Shown one piece after another: positions 22,945 to 32,599 of a stretch of DNA of 64,000 nt. This DNA is from Semisulcospira habei (lineage: Eukaryota; Mollusca; Gastropoda; Semisulcospiridae): contig BTPG01000004.1 in NCBI GenBank assembly GCA_036245525.1, positions 159,450,552 to 159,514,551 of the forward strand, written 5' to 3'. Position numbers and translations under genes: made by a program. Position 1 is the stretch's first letter. Every line of letters begins with the position of its first letter. The notes beneath the pieces are model-generated. The model had not been told where the DNA came from. It ran no database searches and saw nothing but the letters and a program-made list of their open reading frames with translations.

Positions 22945-23384
22945 GACATATTTTTAAGATATATTTACATCTTGTCTTAAGACCTTGCTTTTAGTCTGGC
23001 TGACCAGATTTTTACCCATCCCGCCCAAATAACCAAAACCTTTCCTCAAACACAACCCAGTCACTGATGTACTCATAAGGGTAGACACCGTTTTTGATTA
23101 ACTCTGGCTCAAAATATAATAATAATAAGCGCATTAAATAGGCGCTTTATCCCAATTGAAAATCGGCTCAAAGCGCCGCCGCGAACTGAACCCAACAAGC
23201 ACGCTCACGTGAATCACGCGCATTCACTCACACACTTTACGTAAACACAGAACATTCACGTGGTGCTAAGGGCAAGCTCAAGCGAGCTACTGAAGTTTTT
23301 GGAAATTCAAAATCGTTTGTATTTGAAATTTGATTAAGTGGGCTGAAACTGATACCAAAGTGGAGGGGGAGGAAGAGCCGGAGT
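22945..23384. other. Non-coding sequence after the Nimb 3' end
   Basis: Contains a gcgcattaaataggcgctttatcc motif (23128-23152), common at retroelement 3' ends. No gene. Confidence 0.4.
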
Positions 23385-23528
23385 ACCCGGAGAAAGAACC
23401 CCCGACAGTCCGCCCGAATTAACAGTGACACTTACTAGAGGAGAAAAATCCGACGCCGGAACCCGTAATCGAACCTCGCGCCTTTAGCATTGGTGGCAGG
23501 CGCCTTAACCACTGTGCCACGGACCGCC
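23385..23528 (-). mobile_element. tRNA-derived SINE (minus strand)
   Basis: Read on the minus strand: an A-box-like TGGCACAGTGGTTAAGGCG followed about 35 bases later by a B-box-like GGTTCGATTAC, then the downstream segment gggggttctttctccgggtactccgg. The order and spacing fit a polymerase III promoter of a tRNA-related SINE. A functional tRNA is unlikely because the paired stems are poor. Confidence 0.7.
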
Positions 23529-23769
23529 CCACGGACCGAAATATATGATTGTTATTGGAAACTCAGTCAGTCCTTCTGCCAGACTAGCATGTCCTGAGGA
23601 CAAATGCTGCATGGAGTCAAAAAAGACTAATTTGTCTAACCTAAAAGTCAAGTATTTTTCAGTTGTCTGAGCAATACAACTATTTTTTTGTAAGACTCAT
23701 CCACAGCCTGTGTGATAATGTGTGAATCATACCCCTTGAGATTGTTAAAAAAGATAGGCAACTTATATT
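23529..23769. other. Non-coding, AT-rich
   Basis: Nothing recognised. Confidence 0.4.
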
Positions 23770-24700
23770 TTTGGGGTTCTATTTTTAGTTTTAAGTTACA
23801 TGCACCATGTGCAGCACCTCTGTAACGCCAGTTATGTGGTCTTGGTCGTGAACTTTATCTCCACCCAGGAGTTGTTTACAAATCCAACATACCTCTGCTG
23901 TATTAAAATTTAGTTCATCCTCTTGTGTTATCACCATAGGCATCTGACATGATGTGACATTTTGTACTATGCTGCTGTACAGTTGCCTCATTTCTGTTAA
24001 AAACACACCTGCTGCATTTCACCTCTGTAGATAACAGGTTCTGTATGCTCACCATCTGACCTAACAAGAATGTATCCGAAAGAACACACCACTTGGTCAC
24101 TCAAGTTTACAGTCTTTGGTAATGATTCTGGAACAGGACCTTCATATGGTACTACCAGTGATTCAAAATCAGCATACACTACAAACGGCAGCTTTTGCTG
24201 ATTACCATAGTTTTTTTTTTAAAAATAAACCTGGCTACCAGGATCTGGATACTTAAGTATTGTTTGAATGTCATCAGCTGACCTACAATGCTGGGCATGT
24301 TTGTGTGCTACTTCAATAGAAGAAAACCTTTGTAAACATCTTTTACAAAATTCCTGTGTTTTGTTGTATGATTATGAATTAGACGTGACATACTCCTGAT
24401 AATTGTGTAATGAAAGTTATCTCCGGAGCTTATTAGCAGAAGGTCAACATGCTTATCTTTTGTCTAACCATAGGTTGGGGCAAGTGGGGATGCTCTAATT
24501 GGTTGTAACTTGCTAGGAGACTCAGTATCCCATACATACACATTCTCAGATATCCCAGGATTTAGTTCTTCAAACAAGTCTATATCCTCCACCTTAACAG
24601 GGAATTGTGTGCCACTGAAGTTGAGTTCGTTTACAAATTTGGTGTAGTTAGATACAGGCTCAGGGTATGTTTTTTCAGGGTGCATATAAACAAGCACACA
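23770..24700 (-). pseudogene. Polinton/Maverick-type DNA polymerase B, N-terminal part
   Basis: The minus strand carries, in order from 24697: a block with NYTKFVNELNFSGTQFPV and EELNPGISENVYVW, a degenerate zinc-finger-like segment, the exonuclease start YADFESLVVPYEG, QVVCSFGYILVRSDGE, and a Cys-containing block EVCWICKQL then DQDHITG near 23830. These resemble the N-terminal and exonuclease regions of protein-primed family B polymerases of Polintons and adintoviruses. Stops and frameshifts break it at several points, and the palm motifs are absent. It is an inactive, truncated relic. Neighbouring pieces at 25.4-27.2 kb fit the same element. Confidence 0.72.
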
Positions 24701-24835
24701 CTACATGAAACAAGAGTGATCATTGTTTTAATATTGACGACAGTGCTTTTGTCTACAACCTCTTTTGGTAGTTCTATCCATGATTTGCCTAAAATAGGAT
24801 GATACCTTGACTGCCTCAGTTGTAGTTCATGTACA

Positions 24836-24900
24836 TACAATACAATACAATACAATACAATACAATACAATAATACTTTATTAATCCCTCATGGGGAAAT
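24836..24900. repeat. (TACAA)n microsatellite with retroelement-like tail
   Basis: Seven tacaa pentamers lead into ctttattaatccctcatggggaaattcac, a sequence type that recurs at retroelement ends in animal genomes. The element body is not visible. Confidence 0.6.
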
Positions 24901-25400
24901 TCACATTTTTGCCACCACAGGTGCTGCTTACATTCACTCACTCAAGAGATGTGCAATATAGAGAGCACTGCGACACCTAAATCAATAATGCCGTATCGAT
25001 AGTTATAAATCAGGGTAAATTACGTACGTAATTACGTTACGGTCCAGAATTTCTAATCTCCCGTTATCACAGTTGGCGTTCCTGAGAAATTGCGATGACA
25101 CTATTTTCAGTGCAAACTGATTCACTCCAGGTAATATTATATGTCGGCTAATGTGCAAAACAAACTGCGTCATTGACTTAAAATGGTTAGGCAACACCTC
25201 TCCCCCCACACACACACATCCTGTACACGCTGTCTCGCCACCCACCCTTTACCCTATACTCCCCACACACATATACCTCACACCCACCCCCCACACCCCA
25301 CCCCTACCCCCACTCTACAAAGCCCGACACACTCACACTTCACCCACCCCACTCCCACAAGCCACCCACCTCGCACACACAGGCATATCAGGCCAAATTA
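24901..25400. other. Non-coding, with C/A-rich low-complexity block
   Basis: 25195-25385 is dominated by CAC and CCCAC units. 25068-25098 matches 14988-15018. No gene. Confidence 0.5.
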
Positions 25401-25436
25401 TTCCGTTCTGTGTCAACGCTTCAAATTTATGTCACT

Positions 25437-25876
25437 ATGTCACTAGAACTGACTATTCAGAAAATACTTCACGAAGACACAACTTTGGCTGAGATATTAA
25501 AAACACTTTTCAGAGAGCAGGGTATCACAATTGCTAGTTTAATTACTGCTCTTGGATTTATTATCAGTACTGTAGTGTTAGCTGTAACGGGTGGTGGTAG
25601 CAGCCCTCCTCCACCAGCACCTCCAGCTCCATCAGACCCAAAAGATTTACAGACATGGGTAAAAAAAAAAAACAACTGTCACACATATCAGACTTGCTTC
25701 AGAAATTGGCAGTGAAAGCAATGGATGCTTTGCCTGGCATAATAGGGAGTGTTGTCAGTTGGCTGATAAGTACAGCAGCAAAGGTAGTAGGGTTTATGGC
25801 AGAGCATGTATGGGTCTTTTTGGTGACAGTAGGAGGGTTAATAGTGGGTTATTTAATGAAACAGGTAAAGAAGTAA
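25437..25876 (+). pseudogene. Polinton-associated small membrane protein (frameshifted)
   Basis: The first frame starts MSLELTIQKILHEDTTLAEIL and continues through FREQGITIASLITALGFII into a hydrophobic segment and a Pro-rich linker (SSPPPPAPPAPSDP). After a run of 12 A (25660-25671) the homologous-looking continuation is in another frame: LQKLAVKAMDALPGIIGSVV, then FMAEHVWVFLVTVGGLIVGY and a stop at 25876. At least two membrane segments are seen. Similar small proteins are, to my knowledge, found next to Polinton polymerases in invertebrate genomes; the role is unknown. The break could be an indel or a sequencing error in the homopolymer. Confidence 0.6.
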
Positions 25877-27229
25877 TATTCCTAATCCAGTAAGGCCAAT
25901 TACCAATGCAGTTCTCTCTGACTCATGTGTGTTTACTGGGGTTACTGGCTGTACTGGTGCAGGTGTCGATGGTGGGGCTGTTACTGACATTACTGCCTGT
26001 ACAGGTGATGATGATGTTACTGGCGTTATTAATGGTTTTAATGGTTGTAGGTGTGTGGTTGTTGGGCTCAAGTTTACAGATTGATTGAGTCCTAATTTCT
26101 GATCACGCCCAGCAACAATTATTTCATTATTATAATTTGTTATTGTCCCCATTTGAAGTTGAAGGTCTGATGGTAACATGTATAACCCAATGCCAACTAC
26201 AAAGTCAACTTTTGATTTAGCATATCTGAGAACGTCTTGGTAGCGTTGTATGCTTGACGGGAGATCAACTGTTGAATTAATTGAATCTTCTAAGTTTGCG
26301 AGAAACTGTTTTTGAGATTCAAACTTTCCACTTCCATTCAAAATGTTTGATTTTGTTTGAGCTTGTGCTCCTAGAATACACCACACATACGTTCTGATAG
26401 ACTCATTAATGCGTTCGACTCCTGCTTGAGTAAACCCTTCACTCCTGTCTAAGACAAATGTGGTCCAGGCATTAGACTGTTTCTGTTCAATTGAGCCTAA
26501 CCAGACTTCTGATTTTGATGAGAATGAAGAGTAGGGAGGCCAGTAATCTTGTGGGTATTGTCTGTGACTCATAGCATAATACAATGTACCCATGCCTTTG
26601 TGATCATCAAGTTTTTGTGTAAAGTCATACTTTATACTGATGTTAAATTCATTACAGATACGTTCAAATGCTTTCATATCCATGGGATTATTAAACTGGT
26701 TAAAACTGGATTCAGTAGGCAGTGGGGTATGGAGTTCTGACAGTATTCTTCTAAGCTGGTAATACGTGTGGAAACGATAGACAGACTTAATCAGTTTGTT
26801 TGGGTGATCCAAATGGTCTACAGCCAGTGGTTGAGCATAGTATAGCAAAGTTAAGTTGGTTTTGAAACATCTGTAGTGGGCTTGAAGACCACTTTCTTGC
26901 AGTTGCATCATCTGTTATTGGAGGGTTTAGGTAATGATCATAAGGATTTGGCACTTTCACTTGAAATAAATCATCTTCTGACAAAGCTATATCAAGCTGA
27001 TTTAGTTGAATTATTTTCTGATCATAAGTTGGTGCGACATTGTANNNNNNNNNNTGATTAGCTCGTCAGAGCTTAGAGATTCAATATCCTCTATCATGTA
27101 TTGTCTACCCAGATAAGTCTTTGATTTGCCCGATACAATCACAGACAAAAGACGCTGTTTTTTAAAGTCTAAGTCTTTGTTTTCTACAGCACAAATATCA
27201 CTTAAAAGAAGTAATTCGTCTTGATTCAT
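25853..27229 (-). pseudogene. Polinton-associated protein of unknown role (broken)
   Basis: From 27229 the minus strand encodes MNQDELLLLSDICAVENK, meets the 10-base N block, resumes in a frame with LDIALSEDDLFQVKV and NPYDHYLNPPITDD (about 27000-26930), and shifts near 26910 into an open frame of 352 codons ending at 25853. The long part is soluble-looking, with a Pro/Thr-rich stretch near the end and a C-terminal hydrophobic anchor (ALVIGLTGLGILLLYLFH). It converges with the preceding gene and overlaps its end by 24 bases. Assignment to the Polinton rests on the neighbours and on a general resemblance to proteins seen with such elements; a structural role is possible but not shown. Confidence 0.55.
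27045..27054. other. Assembly gap (10 N)
   Basis: Ten N inside the broken coding region on the minus strand; the true gap length is unknown. Confidence 1.
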
Positions 27230-27482
27230 TTTATAATATAATATAATAATTTTGCTTAAAGAAGTAAATGACAGCATTAATAATTTAGGTTGGGTGGGGG
27301 ATCTGCTTAATACTCGCGGGTTGGCAGTTGATAAAAAAATCGTTGCTTGAATGATTTCTGGAGTGGAACTAAAATGGCTAGGCGATTAAGGTATTGGTGG
27401 TAAGTGCTGGAGTTCGTTTGTCTAAATACGGAGAGGATCAAATAAATTGATCGATTATTGATTAGGTGGGTTTCAACTGTCT

Positions 27483-27562
27483 ACTTATCTATCTCTAGTC
27501 TCCAGAGCAGACTCGGATGGGGAAAAGTACAAAATAATACATTTACAAGAAAAAAGTGTAAA

Positions 27563-27599
<37 letters not shown>

Positions 27600-27963
27600 C
27601 GTGCTTGCGTGCGTGCGTGCGTGCGTGCGTGAGAGAGAGAGAGAGAGAGAGAGTTTAGACAGGTCGGACTTTGGTTGTCAATCTGCATTCAGCAGAAAAG
27701 GCTGTATTCTCTGTTACAATACATTATCAAATGATCATACAGATACATACATTTGTTTTCATCCGTTCTAAAGTACAAAGTTACTTAGTGTTGTTCGAAA
27801 CAACAGGCGCACTACTGAAGACGGCAATGTCATGAACAATTTTAAATTACGTCATAAGTCTATTATGTATAAATATATATTTCTATTACGTCTGTCACGT
27901 CTGGTGGGATCCAGGTCAGACGATTTCTGCTTGATTTCTTTACAAAAATATTGGAGGAATGCT
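27483..27963 (+). repeat. Interspersed repeat U, copy 2
   Basis: Inverted match to 1-430, starting with the gtctccagagcagactcggatgggg palindrome half, then the (GT)n-(GCGT)n-(GA)n microsatellite (27565-27654), then the AT-rich part ending tattggaggaatg. LINE A3 begins directly after it. Confidence 0.85.
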
Positions 27964-30085
27964 GCGGCCACAGTGGACCTCGACGATGACGACGCAGTGT
28001 ACATCAGGTATTGTCTCGATGGCAGCCTGTTCAACCTCAGACGACTGCAGGCCCACACCAAAACTCTAGACCAACTGATTCGTGATCTGCTCTTTGCTGA
28101 TGACGCTGCCCTCGTTGCACACACAGAGAGAGCCTTGCAGCACATCACGTCCTGCTTCACAGATGCTGCCCAGCTCTTTGGACTTGAGGTCAGTCTGAAA
28201 AAGACAGAGGTCCTTCATCAGCCGGCACCCAAGGAAGAGCATTGCCCTCCCCACATCACCATCGGCGAGTCCGAACTGAAGTCTGTACACCAATTTACCT
28301 ACCTTGGCTGCATCATCACGTCAGACGCCAAGCTGGACAAGGAGCTGGACAACAGGCTGGCAAAAGCGAACAGTGCTTTCGGGCGACTATTCAAGTGGGT
28401 GTGGCACAATCAACAGCTGAAAAAAGGCACCAAGATCAGTGTGTACAGAGTTGTAGTCCTCACCACCCTGCTGTATGGTTCCGAGTCCTGGGCCCTCTAC
28501 TGCAGTCAACTACGACTCCTCGAACGCTTCCACCAGCGCTGCCTGCATACCATCCTCGACATCACTGGAGTGACTATGTCACCAACGTCGAGGTCCTCGA
28601 ACAGGCAGAAACTGTGAGCATCGAGGCTTTGCTGCTGCGGACACAGCTTCGCTGGGTGGGGCACGTCTCCAGGATGTAGGATCATCGCCTACCCAAGATC
28701 ACCCTGTTCAGCGAGCTCGCCACTGGACACCGAGACAGAGGGGCACCAAAGAAGAGATACAAAGACGGTCTCAAGAAATCACTTAGTGCCTGCCAAATCA
28801 ACCACTGCCAGTGGTCTTCGTTTGCTGCAGACCACGACACCAGGCGCTCCACCATTTACAAGGCAGCTGTCTCCTTTGAGGACTCACGCAGAGCTAGCTT
28901 TAAAGCTGAGGTGCAATGAGAAAAACCCGCCCAGCGCGTGTTTTAAAAAGACTCTACAGGACCCGGCTTGGGCCCTGACCCTAAGTGGGTGAAATCGGTT
29001 CGTAACTCAGTTGACGGAGTTGGCAGCTGCGTATCCCGAGCTTGCAAAACTCTTGGGAAATGACAGGCCACTTCCTGTTGCACGGAAATCATCGCGATTA
29101 GCAGATCGGACAACAGCAGACGATTCTGCGACACTTTGAAACTGACTGGCAGCCACGGATTTTTATGCGCTGGGGATGATGGCAGAATGTACGGCTGTAC
29201 AAGCTGTAAGTATGACTCCTGACACTTAGTAGTTGTGAACGAATTTTTTCAAAACGTACATCCAGTCCAATATAGGATAATATAAATAAATAAAGAAGCA
29301 TTGTTATGTACAGCCAACACAGTAAATGGGATGAGAGAGAGAGAGACAATCGGCTGTTTACATAATTGCCAAAAGATACAAGGGAAATCAATCTTGGGTC
29401 GCCATGGGTCAAGCTGATTTATAGTAGCTGCCCTTCGTATGGAAAAAAATATTTGCTGTAGGCCACTCCAGATGAAAAGATATAATAACAAACACAAAAC
29501 GACAAATAACCCCTCCTGCCTCACCCTTCCAATATCAAATAAAGCTTCAGGCTGTACTGTGTAACTTACGGATAGCTCGGCCTGGTCCATATCCAGTTTG
29601 CGTCCAGGCAAGACACAAATAGCCTGTTCTGTCCGTCAAGTGGTCGAGTGTCGTCTGCTACTGTTGCTATCAATAGAAATATCGCTGATTTACATCAGTG
29701 ATCGCGGTGCCCACTCGCTGCATACAGGAAGTGGCCTGTCTTTTTCACGGGAGTTTTGCCAGCACGACAAACGCAGTTGAAAACTCAGTCAACTGAGTTG
29801 CAAACCGGTTTGCAAGTTAGCCGAACGTTCACGACAGGGCCCTCGTTGGGTCCTGTAAAGTTTTTTTAAAACACATGCAGGGCGGAATTTTTAGACTGCT
29901 TCTCAGCTTTAAGGACAAGCGGCTCAGGAGAAAAAACAGAGATGTCGAAACTCAGAACCCTGGCCAGACCTTCCCATGCAGCCACTGCCGTCGAACCTGC
30001 CTGTCCTGGATTGGCCTCCGCCGCCACGAACATGCCTGCAGACGTCGTGGGAAACCCCTATAGAATCTTCGTTTGCTACGTCAAG
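27964..30085 (+). pseudogene. LINE family A copy A3, 5'-truncated and interrupted
   Basis: Starts inside the RT domain (TVDLDDDDAVYIRYCLDG), contains motif C (LLFADDAALVAHTE) and [19 protein letters not shown], then shifts frame near 28565 and has a TAG at 28677. A 1005-base DNA element (28904-29908) splits the C-terminal region; the last part (KDKRLRRKNRD, CSHCRRTCLSWIGLRRHEHAC) resumes at about 29913. Endonuclease and N-terminal RT are absent. Flanked on both sides by repeat U. Confidence 0.93.
28904..29908. mobile_element. Non-autonomous DNA transposon with TTAA duplication and long inverted repeats
   Basis: TTAA at 28900-28903 and 29909-29912 flanks a 1005-base unit. Ends read agctgag...ctcagct; the arms stay similar for roughly 190 bases, including tgttttaaaaagactctacaggaccc and gacaggccacttcctgt with their inverted partners. 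The uninterrupted target can be read in LINE A2 and A4 (agccttaagg), which confirms the insertion point. No transposase coding. TTAA is used by piggyBac and Kolobok (and Sola3); the terminal bases do not match the usual CCC start of piggyBac, so the superfamily stays open. Confidence 0.9.
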
Positions 30086-30470
30086 CCAAGAGATACAGAT
30101 ACATACATTTGTTTTCATCTCTACATCACACGATCAGTCTCTTTAGTGCAAACCGTACCATGTGACCGTGATACAAAAACCCTTGTAGTGACAAATCACG
30201 GACTTTTGTAGCCCTCTTTCTGACGAGTCTTGGATGCCAGTTTTCTTCTATAAAAGATCACCAAATGTTCTAAAATACAAAGTTACTTAGTGTTGTTCGA
30301 AACAACAGGCGCACTACTGAAGATGGCAATGTCATGAAAAATTTTAAATTACGTCATAAGTCTATTATGTATAAATATATATTCCTATTACGTTTGCCAC
30401 GTCTGGCACGATCCAGGTCAGACGAATTCTTCTTGATTTCTTTAAGAAAATAGTGGAGGAATGAAAACAA
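30086..30470 (+). repeat. Interspersed repeat U, copy 3 (partial)
   Basis: Begins tacagatacatacatttgttttcatc as in copy 2 (27739), has a private insert at about 30118-30270, then follows copy 2 from aatacaaagttacttagtg to tggaggaatg. It lacks the microsatellite. Confidence 0.85.
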
Positions 30471-30485
30471 ATACGTTAATGGTAG

Positions 30486-30617
30486 CAGGGGTTTGCTGCA
30501 CGGACCCTTGTAGGCCTTCGAGAGGTCAAAGGAACCATTGTACCCCTCAGGCCTTCGGGGTACAAAGGTTCCTTTGACGTCCCTCAGGCCTAAAAGGGTC
30601 CGTGTAGCAAACCCCTG
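30486..30617. repeat. Long near-perfect palindrome
   Basis: Outer arms aggggtttgctgcacggaccc and gggtccgtgtagcaaacccct, and inner arms tcaaaggaaccattgtacccc and ggggtacaaaggttcctttga, pair around a short centre (about 30550). Probably a foldback element; no coding sequence. Confidence 0.85.
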
Positions 30618-30965
30618 CGTCCATTAATTATAATATATGTGTTTTTCTGTGTGTGAGAGAGAGAGAGACGGAGAGTTAGACAGGCTTTTGCATGATAGCT
30701 CAACAGTTAAAAAATCAGTATCATGGAAAAGACACACACACACTGTCACAACAAATTTAAAGAGGATAGAATGAAATGATTAAAAAAAAAAAAAATACAG
30801 ATGATACAGTTTTTCTTAAATAAATTTGCGGACCCTCTATTATGCTCAGAGTGGGGGTCTGTGTACCCTCCAAAATTTATACCTGGGGGTCTGTTGTGAA
30901 AACAGAAGCCCTGCATGCCCACCCTGTCCTGAGAGAGAGTGGGAGATGGTCAGCAGCTGACGGGA
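30618..30965. other. Non-coding spacer with short (GA)n and A-run
   Basis: GA tract near 30653-30669 and a run of A at 30782-30795; nothing else seen. Confidence 0.5.
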
Positions 30966-31245
30966 CATGCCCGCCCATCAAGTACAGGCACCAGGAGCCC
31001 TACCCCACCCTTTGGTGGGTGAAATGCTGGCTCGCCCGCAACGGGACCGAGTCCCTAGGCGATGCCAGGCAGCAGGTGCTCGATACCCACTCTCAGGGGA
31101 GCCTGTCAGCAACCGTAAGGATGCGCCACCCCACCAGGTACATGCACCAGAGACCCTACCGCACCCTTTGGTGGGCGAAATGCCGGTCTGCCCACGACGG
31201 GAAATGCTCCCCAGGCGGGTCCAGGCAGCGGGCACTCCAGGGTTC
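30966..31245. repeat. Two tandem units of about 155 bases
   Basis: The unit with catgcaccaga/caggcaccagg, ccctac, ccaccctttggtggg and gccaggcagc/tccaggcagc appears at about 30966 and again at about 31121. GC-rich, probably part of the DIRS 5' region. Confidence 0.7.
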
Positions 31246-31479
31246 GCACAGTCCTTGTTTCCTCAAAAACATTACAGATGCCATTACTACAAGGAACCAT
31301 CCTATAGCTTACATAATTTTAGCCACAAACTTATGATGTGTATCTATAGGGCCAAGGGAGGCAACCTAGGGCGCCGTGACCCAGTACCCCGAGTAGCCTC
31401 CCGTCCCACCCCATATGGGTAACTGCCCTGTGCAGACACGCCAGTTTATTCTTTTAGCTTACGGAGTACAGACGGTGTT

Positions 31480-31735
31480 AGCCTGCTGCAGTGTTAAGCC
31501 TACGGCTGTGTATGGTTCTGCACTGGTTGTAACTGCAACTTGGTTCCCGGCTGTGTGTTCGTAGCCTTGCCTTGGAGCCCTGGGACTGTTGTCACTTGTG
31601 TGCTTCTTCTTCTGGTGTTCTGCACCAGTTGTTACCCTCGACTTAGAGACTGGTTTCCCGCCCGTGTGTGCCTGGCCTCTGAGCCCTTGAACTGTTGTTA
31701 CCTGCATGTTCCTTCTTCTGGTACCCTTGGACATT
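31480..31735. repeat. Degenerate tandem duplication of about 120 bases
   Basis: Two units each contain tctgcac(t/c)(g/a)gttgt, ggttcccggc or ggtttcccgcc, gtgtgtgc/gtgtgttc, gccttgg/ctctgag and end cttcttctgg. Lies in the DIRS a leader. Confidence 0.6.
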
Positions 31736-32186
31736 TGGGCCCCAGTGTTTCGTGGGCAGCGAGCACCATTCCTGGGTCTACGCCTCAAGTGTCACAATTA
31801 AAGCACTCCCTTTCGCTTGAGGTGGATAGTCAGTCAGTGCGCGCATTCAGAGTATGGACCGATCCAACCACTCAACATAGACCAGTTGAACCTGATAGCG
31901 CCACGGGAACGCTACAGAAGAAACTGGGGTCCGTATGGACAAGTTCGCGTGTTGCCGGACTTCTGGGTCTTCCGGCACGGACACGGCGCCCTTGCCCGAC
32001 GTGTGCGGCCCTCAACCCTTGGTGGTGCCTTGTCTTCTTCGTGTCAGGTTCGCCTTCTCCCTGCCCTCTGCGAGAGGGCCCGGTAAAGTCTCGGTGTTTG
32101 CCAGCGACCGGTGCCCTTGGCGCTGGGCGGCGGCATCACTCATGGAATTTCATTTTCTCATAGTGGATTTTCGTGTCATTAGGGGA

Positions 32187-32345
32187 GCTGGGTGGCTCGG
32201 TGGTAAAAGTGTTTGCCCCTCGACCGAAAGGTTCCGGGTTCGAATCCAGCTTGGGTCAAATTTGTTCAGACTCTTTTGGTGCCCCATCTCTGAATTCACC
32301 TTCATGGTGGATAAAAGACTTTAAGCCCTCGGCATTTAACTTTTT
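32187..32345 (+). mobile_element. tRNA-derived SINE (plus strand)
   Basis: A-box-like tggctcggtggtaaaag at 32193 and a good B box ggttcgaatcc at 32237, spaced as in tRNA genes. The body gcttgggtcaaatttgttcagac follows. A second, weaker tRNA-like stretch (tggtgcagtgggagctt ... ggatcgcaacc) is at about 32534-32586. Not credible as functional tRNAs. Confidence 0.65.
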
Positions 32346-32599
32346 TAGGGAGGGGAAATCCCTTGCTGGGCAGGAATGGGATGTAGACTTTGCCTCATTC
32401 CCGTTGAGTTAAATTTGCATACAGTCAGTTCGGTGTCCATCTTGCCTTCGTGTGTACAGCATGCATAGTCCTGAAGTGGGCACATTAAAATCCCTGCACC
32501 ACTATTCAAAATGAATTTTAAAAGAAAGCTGACTGGTGCAGTGGGAGCTTGCTGACCATTATCCCAGAGGCCCGTGGATCGCAACCGCGCTATGCCATG

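Noticed and set aside
31540..32163. A 207-codon plus-strand gene
   Set aside because: Overlaps tandem repeats and the DIRS a leader, has no recognisable domain and biased composition.
32187..32262. Functional tRNA gene
   Set aside because: A and B boxes are present, but the acceptor and anticodon stems do not pair well; a SINE is more likely. Same for 23447-23528.
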